From the NCBI RefSeq assembly GCF_037038585.1, contig NC_092525.1, forward strand, positions 17,340,867 to 17,404,866: 64,000 nucleotides of DNA. Reading direction: 5' to 3'. Every line of letters starts with the position of its first letter. Positions within the stretch are counted from its first letter, which is position 1. The notes beneath the pieces are model-generated. The model was not told the DNA's origin. It ran no database searches and worked only from the letters and a program-made list of their open reading frames with translations. This document shows, piece by piece, positions 60,101 to 64,000 of this stretch. The translations under genes were made by a program, and so were the position numbers. The stretch comes from Patagioenas fasciata (lineage: Eukaryota > Chordata > Aves > Columbiformes > Columbidae).

Positions 60101-63100
60101 TGTCTGTTCAACCCCTCCAGGGATGGTGACTCCATCACTGCCCTGGGCAGCCTGTTCCAATAATTTGTTTCCATTTCTTGGGAAAAATTGGAATAATTGC
60201 CCTTCTCAAAGCCACGAGGGTGCCAAATAGAAACACAGAGCCAGTTCTTCATAGGGAAAGTATCTGAGCAGCTTCAAATAACCCATCTAAAATTGTGTCA
60301 CAGCGTGGGATGGTGAATGAATGACATTCTCAGGTCTTACCATGGCCTGCAGCTACAGCCAGTTCTGTCAGGGCACCGAGGGCACTAACAGCTCTTAATA
60401 GCCCTGACCAGCCTCACCTGGGACCTCCAACCACACTCCTGTCCAGCGGCTCTATTTAAGCTCAGCCCTGGGCCTTCAGCCTGGGCTTGGGTTATACTAG
60501 AGGAGTTCTGGAGGTCCTAAACCTCGATCATGGTCTGGCTTCATGATGTGACCACTGTGTGACCAGGGCTTACCTTGGCTGGAGCTTGGTTTGCTGACTC
60601 CGTCAGGGTACACTGCGTATACTGACACATTGATGTGACCTCCTGCCAACTCCTCTTCTGAAAAGAAGCAGTTAAATTGCCTTTAAAATGTGCTTGTAAG
60701 ATGCAGTGAAAGCTTTAGGCTTGCTTAAGGGTTGAGTGGTGGAAGTGGATGGAGGTGTGGGGCCTTCCCCAGCTCTGAGACCACCATCCATCTTCCCTCC
60801 CATGAGAAAGCCACTACGTGAGCTGGTCCCAAAAACACATGTGGAGGAGCAAAAGTCTGGTCAGGTCAGGAAGTACCCAAAGCCGAGTAAGTACCAGAAT
60901 TAATGTGAAAAGCAGAATGGGGTGGGATGAGTTCTGAGATGCTCAGGATGTGTTGGTGAGGACCTTTTGGCTTGTGTCTCTGGACATGACAGGAAGAGAG
61001 GTGCTAAAGCCTTGAGGCATCAAGTGTTGTCCCTTCTCTCTCTGCATCCTTTGAATACCCATGTTCATCTCCTGCACTTGGACAGGCGTCTGCAGGTTAT
61101 GATAGGATAAGGGGTGATGGTTTAAAACTAAAGGAGGGAGATTCATGCTGGACATGAGGAAGAAATTGTTGCCCCTGAGGGTGGTGAGAGCCTGTCCAAG
61201 GTTGGCCAGAGAGGTGGTGGATGAACCATCCCTGGAGACATCCCAGGCCAGGCTGGACGGGGCTCTGAGCAACCTGAGCTGGTGAAGATGTCCCTGCTCA
61301 TGGCAGGGGTGGCACTGGGGAGCTGGGAAGGTCCCTCCAGCCCAAAGTGTTCTGTGATTCTAAGAGGTCTAGCGTGGGTTCCCTGACTGCCAGTTCACTT
61401 GTCACTTCATCCTCTTTCCCTGCCCTTTTTTGACCTGTGACTTCTCCTGGGGGACCAAATCACTCCAACTCCCCTCACGTCTCCTATCGCTTTACTCCTC
61501 CTTGCACCTGAAGGGCTCTGCATAATCCCACTCCCCAAAAACAAGTGGGCAGGGGCTCAATTTCAAATGAAACTCTGCCTTTATATTGTATTTAGCTTTA
61601 TAATATCCTGATGAACTGCACCAAATAGCAAAAGGGCTCCTGGACTGTCTCACCTGTGATATCTGTGTGTGTTTCCTGGGATGAGACTTTCTTCCAAAAA
61701 TACTGTTCCTCATGGTTATACTGGGAGGTGGAAACCCATTCCACTATGAACCAGAGTGGGGACCTCCTGCTGTGCCGGGGGGGCTGCCAGGTCACCAAGA
61801 CCCCGCTCCAGTTCTGGGGCTTGACCTCCACGGCCACCGGCGCCGGGAACTCTGCAGAGAGAGATGGCAAAGGGACTGTCACCCAATGTCATCCTGGACA
61901 GGCAGGAGACGGGGAACGGTCAGCTGAGAACAGGCAAAGGTGCCTTTCCTGAAAGTGTTTAAGGGCTGATGGGGGAACAAGAAATTCTAGAATGTGTTAG
62001 GTGTTTATATATATATATATATATGTATATCTAATATTTATCAAAATCTATATTTTTATATATATCTGTGTTCACATACACATATCACAAAAGCACATCT
62101 TCAGCTTCGTCATGTCTCATCTGAAATGCTTTACCTGTCATTTCTTACAAGAAAGGTGTGTGATTCTGATAAGTACGAGAGATTACATAATTTTTTCCAC
62201 CTTGTTTCTCTTTAGTTTCTTTTTACTCATGTATTTGTCTGCCATCTGAAGGGGATTTTCCCCCTCCTTTGCTTATTAAAAGAGACATTTTTTTCAACAA
62301 TAGGAAAGTGTGGTTGTGGGGAAAACCACAACCTACAGCACAGGGAAACTAAAGTGGCCCAGAAAGTGATTTTTTTTCCTCTTTTTCCATTTGCAGGGGC
62401 CCAGCTCACAGCTGGCACTGTCTCCCTCCCTGGCAGAGGCAGCAGGAGATATTTTTGGGGAGCATGGAGCAGAGAAGCATCCACTGCACAGCACAACCCT
62501 GCCAGCAGGTAGGACAAACTTATTTTTAAGCTTGTTGCTGCAGTGTTCAGAGGCCAAGGGCTGAGTGAGATACATGGCCATGGAGCATCTGCATCTCTGG
62601 GGGATGCTGACCTTGTCTGGAGAACGTTGTGTTCCCTTGGCAGAGAGAGCAGAGCTACGCTGGGGCTTTTTGCTTGCTGTAGCACAAGCTAGAATATTTT
62701 TCCTCCAAACCTGATAAAATTCAATTTCTAAGGTTGTGGGTGGTGCACGCAACATCCTACCTTCCTGGCTGCTGGTACCCTGGCCGAGGGTGATGGTGGC
62801 GGGGCTGGAAGCCCCCCGGGTGTTGTGCGCAGTGACACGGAGGGTGTGGGTCCCCAGGGGCAGCAGGAGGCTGCACGCTGTGCTGGACATGTTGCAGAGG
62901 AGCTGTGTCCCCCCAGGGCTTTCGGTGACCACAGCATAGCCCAGGATCCTCCCGCGGGCATCCTGGGGTGACAGGGGCTGTGAAGGTCAAGATGGACAGC
63001 TGTGGGGTCTGACACTGAGCTACCTCAGTGCAGGGTAAATGTCCCCTTGGCTGGGTGATACATGGATGGTGTTTGCAAGGATGGAGAGGTTTTGCCCCAA

Positions 63101-63887
63101 GTACATGTTGGGCTCTCACCTTCAGTACTTAAACCTTTCTGTACTTAAAACGGGCCAATAAGAAAGACGGGGACGGAGTTTTCAGCAGGGCTCAATGCGA
63201 CAGGAAAAGGGGTGATGGTTTTAAACTAAAGGAGGTGAGACATGGACATGGGGAAGAAATTTTTGACACCAGGGGAGGTTTAGATTGGATATTAGGAAAA
63301 AATTCTTCCCAGAAGGGGCTGTAGGACATTGGAACAGGCTGCCCAGGGCAGTGGTGGAGTCACCATCCCTGGAGGGGTTTAAAAGGCATTTAGACGAGGT
63401 TCTTAGGGACATGGTTTAGTACTAGGGTTAGGTTATGGTTGGACTCAATGATCCTCAAGGTCTCTTCCAACTGAAATGATTCTATAACACTGAGGATGGT
63501 GAGAGCCTGTCCCAGGTTGGCCAGAGAGGTGATGGATGAACCATCCCTGGAGACATCCCAGGCCAGGCTGGACGGGGCTCTGAGCAACCTGAGCTGGTGA
63601 AGATGTCCCTGCTCATGGCAGGGGTGGCACTGGGGGAGCTGGGAAGGTCCCTTCAACCCAAACCCTTCTATGACTCTTCCCCACATCACTTTGCTCTTTC
63701 AGAAGTGCATTGCCTTCTGCTGCCTCTTGGTGGGTGCTCAAGTCAGTGAGGAGCAGAGTACATGAAAATTCACAGGAGCTGCCAAAAAAAAAAAAAGCCT
63801 TTACCTTGATCAAGACCGTCACCTCGTGGCTGCCGTTGGGGAACGCCGGGCCCAGGCGTCGCCAGACGTCGGGTGCCACGGCTGGGG
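56565..63887 (-). CDS. IL23R: IL23R, interleukin-23 receptor (3' part, incomplete)
   Basis: Signalling chain of the IL-23 receptor, a type I cytokine receptor that pairs with IL12RB1 and activates JAK2 and STAT3. Eight exons lie in the window in transcription order: 63887-63805, 62977-62761, 61851-61654, 60657-60574, 59601-59560, 58801-58705, 57940-57850, 57185-56565. All have GT/AG borders and consistent phases, giving 477 residues. The signal peptide, Ig-like domain and cytokine-binding FN3 pair lie beyond the right edge. Identity rests on the membrane-proximal [20 protein letters not shown] (human IPKWLYEDIPNMKNSNVVKM), [10 protein letters not shown] (human GYKPQIS) and [13 protein letters not shown] with [10 protein letters not shown] at the end (human EQTLLPDEFVSCL, YFPQNILESHF). 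Unlike mammalian IL23R, two further FN3 domains stand before the membrane. Partial at its 5' end. Confidence 0.92.
57512..57730 (+). mobile_element. CR1 LINE 3' end (type B)
   Basis: Sense copy from TTTTAAACTGGATATGAGGC through GAACAGGCTGCCCAGGGCAG and CCATCCCTGGAGGGGTTGAA to CCAACCAAAATGATCCTATA. It lies between the last two IL23R exons. Confidence 0.87.
57850..57940 (-). CDS. IL23R: IL23R membrane-proximal cytoplasmic exon
   Basis: Acceptor GTAAAG, donor CTGCAG|GTAATC. Encodes [20 protein letters not shown] then [10 protein letters not shown], aligned with human ILLLIPKWLYEDIPNMKNSN. This is the Box 1/JAK-binding stretch. Confidence 0.94.
58705..58801 (-). CDS. IL23R: IL23R transmembrane exon
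   Basis: Acceptor TTTCAG, donor AAAAG|GTACTG. Encodes [20 protein letters not shown] then [12 protein letters not shown]: a hydrophobic span ending in a basic cluster. Human has GDIGLLLGMIVFAVMLSILS. Confidence 0.93.
59560..59601 (-). CDS. IL23R: IL23R short juxtamembrane linker exon
   Basis: Acceptor CTGCAG, donor CCATG|GTAAGA. A 42-nt exon encoding [13 protein letters not shown], Ser-rich, phase 1 at both ends. It stands where IL12RB2 has FN3 D6. Confidence 0.75.
60001..60161 (-). mobile_element. CR1 LINE 3' end (type B), antisense to +
   Basis: Begins ATCATAGAATCATTTTAGTT and GGAAGAGATCATC, then the inverted CCCATGACCCTGAGAACCTC and GGGCAGCCTGTTCCAA segments. It lies in an IL23R intron. 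Confidence 0.85.
60574..60657 (-). CDS. IL23R: IL23R extra FN3 (D5), second half
   Basis: Acceptor TTTCAG, donor GCCAAG|GTAAGC. Encodes [20 protein letters not shown] then SKPSSSQ, an FN3 strand-F/G pattern ([13 protein letters not shown]). Equivalent to the IL12RB2 exon at 32185-32286; phase 1 at both ends. Confidence 0.85.
61095..61362 (+). mobile_element. CR1 LINE 3' end (type A)
   Basis: Sense copy from GATAGGATAAGGGGTGATGG through the CCATCCCTGGAGACATCCCA block to GTGTTCTGTGATTCTA, in an IL23R intron. Confidence 0.88.
61654..61851 (-). CDS. IL23R: IL23R extra FN3 (D5), first half
   Basis: Acceptor CTGCAG, donor TCACAG|GTGAGA. Encodes [40 protein letters not shown] and a following strand. 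Equivalent to the IL12RB2 D5 exon ([16 protein letters not shown]). No counterpart in human IL23R. Confidence 0.87.
62006..62030. repeat. (TA)n microsatellite
   Basis: A TA run interrupted once by TG, in an IL23R intron; likely length-variable. Confidence 0.85.
62761..62977 (-). CDS. IL23R: IL23R extra FN3 (D4), second exon
   Basis: Acceptor TTCACAG, donor GGAAG|GTAGGA. Encodes [20 protein letters not shown], then a Cys-containing loop and [20 protein letters not shown]. It closely parallels IL12RB2 [15 protein letters not shown] and has the same phases (0 to 1). Confidence 0.88.
63135..63678 (+). mobile_element. CR1 LINE 3' end (type A) split by a younger CR1
   Basis: Outer sense copy: 63135-63269 (CTTTCTGTACTTAAAACGGG to GGGAAGAAATTTTTGACAC) resumes at 63487 (ACACTGAGGATGGTGAGAGC) and runs to TTCTATGACTCT. 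The break is filled by the copy at 63270-63486. Confidence 0.88.
63270..63486 (+). mobile_element. Nested CR1 LINE 3' end (type B)
   Basis: Inner copy from CAGGGGAGGTTTAGATTGGA through GAACAGGCTGCCCAGGGCAG to CTGAAATGATTCTATA, inserted in the outer CR1. ACAC occurs at both junctions (63266-63269 and 63487-63490), a likely short target duplication. Confidence 0.88.
63805..63887 (-). CDS. IL23R: IL23R extra FN3 (D4), first exon
   Basis: Acceptor CCACAG, donor ATCAAG|GTAAAG. Encodes [20 protein letters not shown] then EVTVLIK. Phase 1 to 0 and 83 nt, like the 80-nt IL12RB2 exon at 37821-37900 that ends ISVFWK. The leftmost IL23R exon (in transcript order) present in the window. Confidence 0.8.
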
Positions 63888-64000
63888 CTGTGGGAGGAAG
63901 CGTGGGAGTGGGAACGGGCTCCCGGAGGGGAACCGGCCAGGGCTCCCACACATGAACACGGCTCCCACTCATGCTTGGGGGTCCCACCCACAGCAGGCTT

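Noticed and set aside
60943-61272. Recurrent antisense frames reading [16 protein letters not shown] in many places
   Set aside because: They are the antisense of the CR1 3' end and recur at each type A copy; they are not genes.

Overview
The window is vertebrate nuclear DNA, almost certainly from a bird. The genes are split by long GT/AG introns, the proteins are close to human SERBP1, IL12RB2 and IL23R, and the dominant interspersed repeat is CR1, the main avian LINE. The gene order SERBP1 - IL12RB2 - IL23R, with SERBP1 on the opposite strand from the two receptors, is the order known from human chromosome 1p31 seen in reverse. The species cannot be named from the sequence alone.

Layout. 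Bases 1-6500 hold no recognisable gene; the first ~1.9 kb is GC-rich and the rest AT-richer. A CpG island (about 6500-7760) carries the promoter, 5' UTR and first exon of SERBP1, which runs on the + strand to a stop at 22714 and a probable poly(A) signal at 24965. Eight exons join in phase to 414 codons plus stop. I also see a perfectly bounded 39-base in-frame candidate cassette exon at 21504-21542. A convergent intergenic gap (about 25.0-29.5 kb) follows. IL12RB2 lies on the - strand from 45150 (start) to 30158 (stop). Its 14 coding exons join in phase to 794 codons plus stop, and a non-coding first exon is predicted in a CpG-rich stretch at 48.45-48.6 kb. A 17-bp minisatellite of about 35 units (47648-48250) sits in its first intron. 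Another gap (48.6-56.0 kb) holds CR1 copies, an old MIR-type SINE and a long alternating purine/pyrimidine tract. From 56565 to 63887 on the - strand lie the last eight exons of IL23R; its signal peptide, Ig and cytokine-binding exons lie beyond the right edge.

How the genes relate. SERBP1 is a ubiquitous RNA- and ribosome-binding protein with no known functional tie to its neighbours. IL12RB2 and IL23R are paralogous type I cytokine receptor chains that pair with IL12RB1 to receive IL-12 and IL-23 and signal through JAK2/TYK2 and STAT4/STAT3. Their matching exon phases here show their common origin. The two most interesting points are in these receptors. This IL23R encodes two extra fibronectin type III domains that mammalian IL23R lacks. 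IL12RB2 appears to have lost the exon for the second half of its membrane-proximal FN3 domain while staying in frame. CR1 copies are frequent from 26.5 kb rightward and I recognised none in the first 26 kb.
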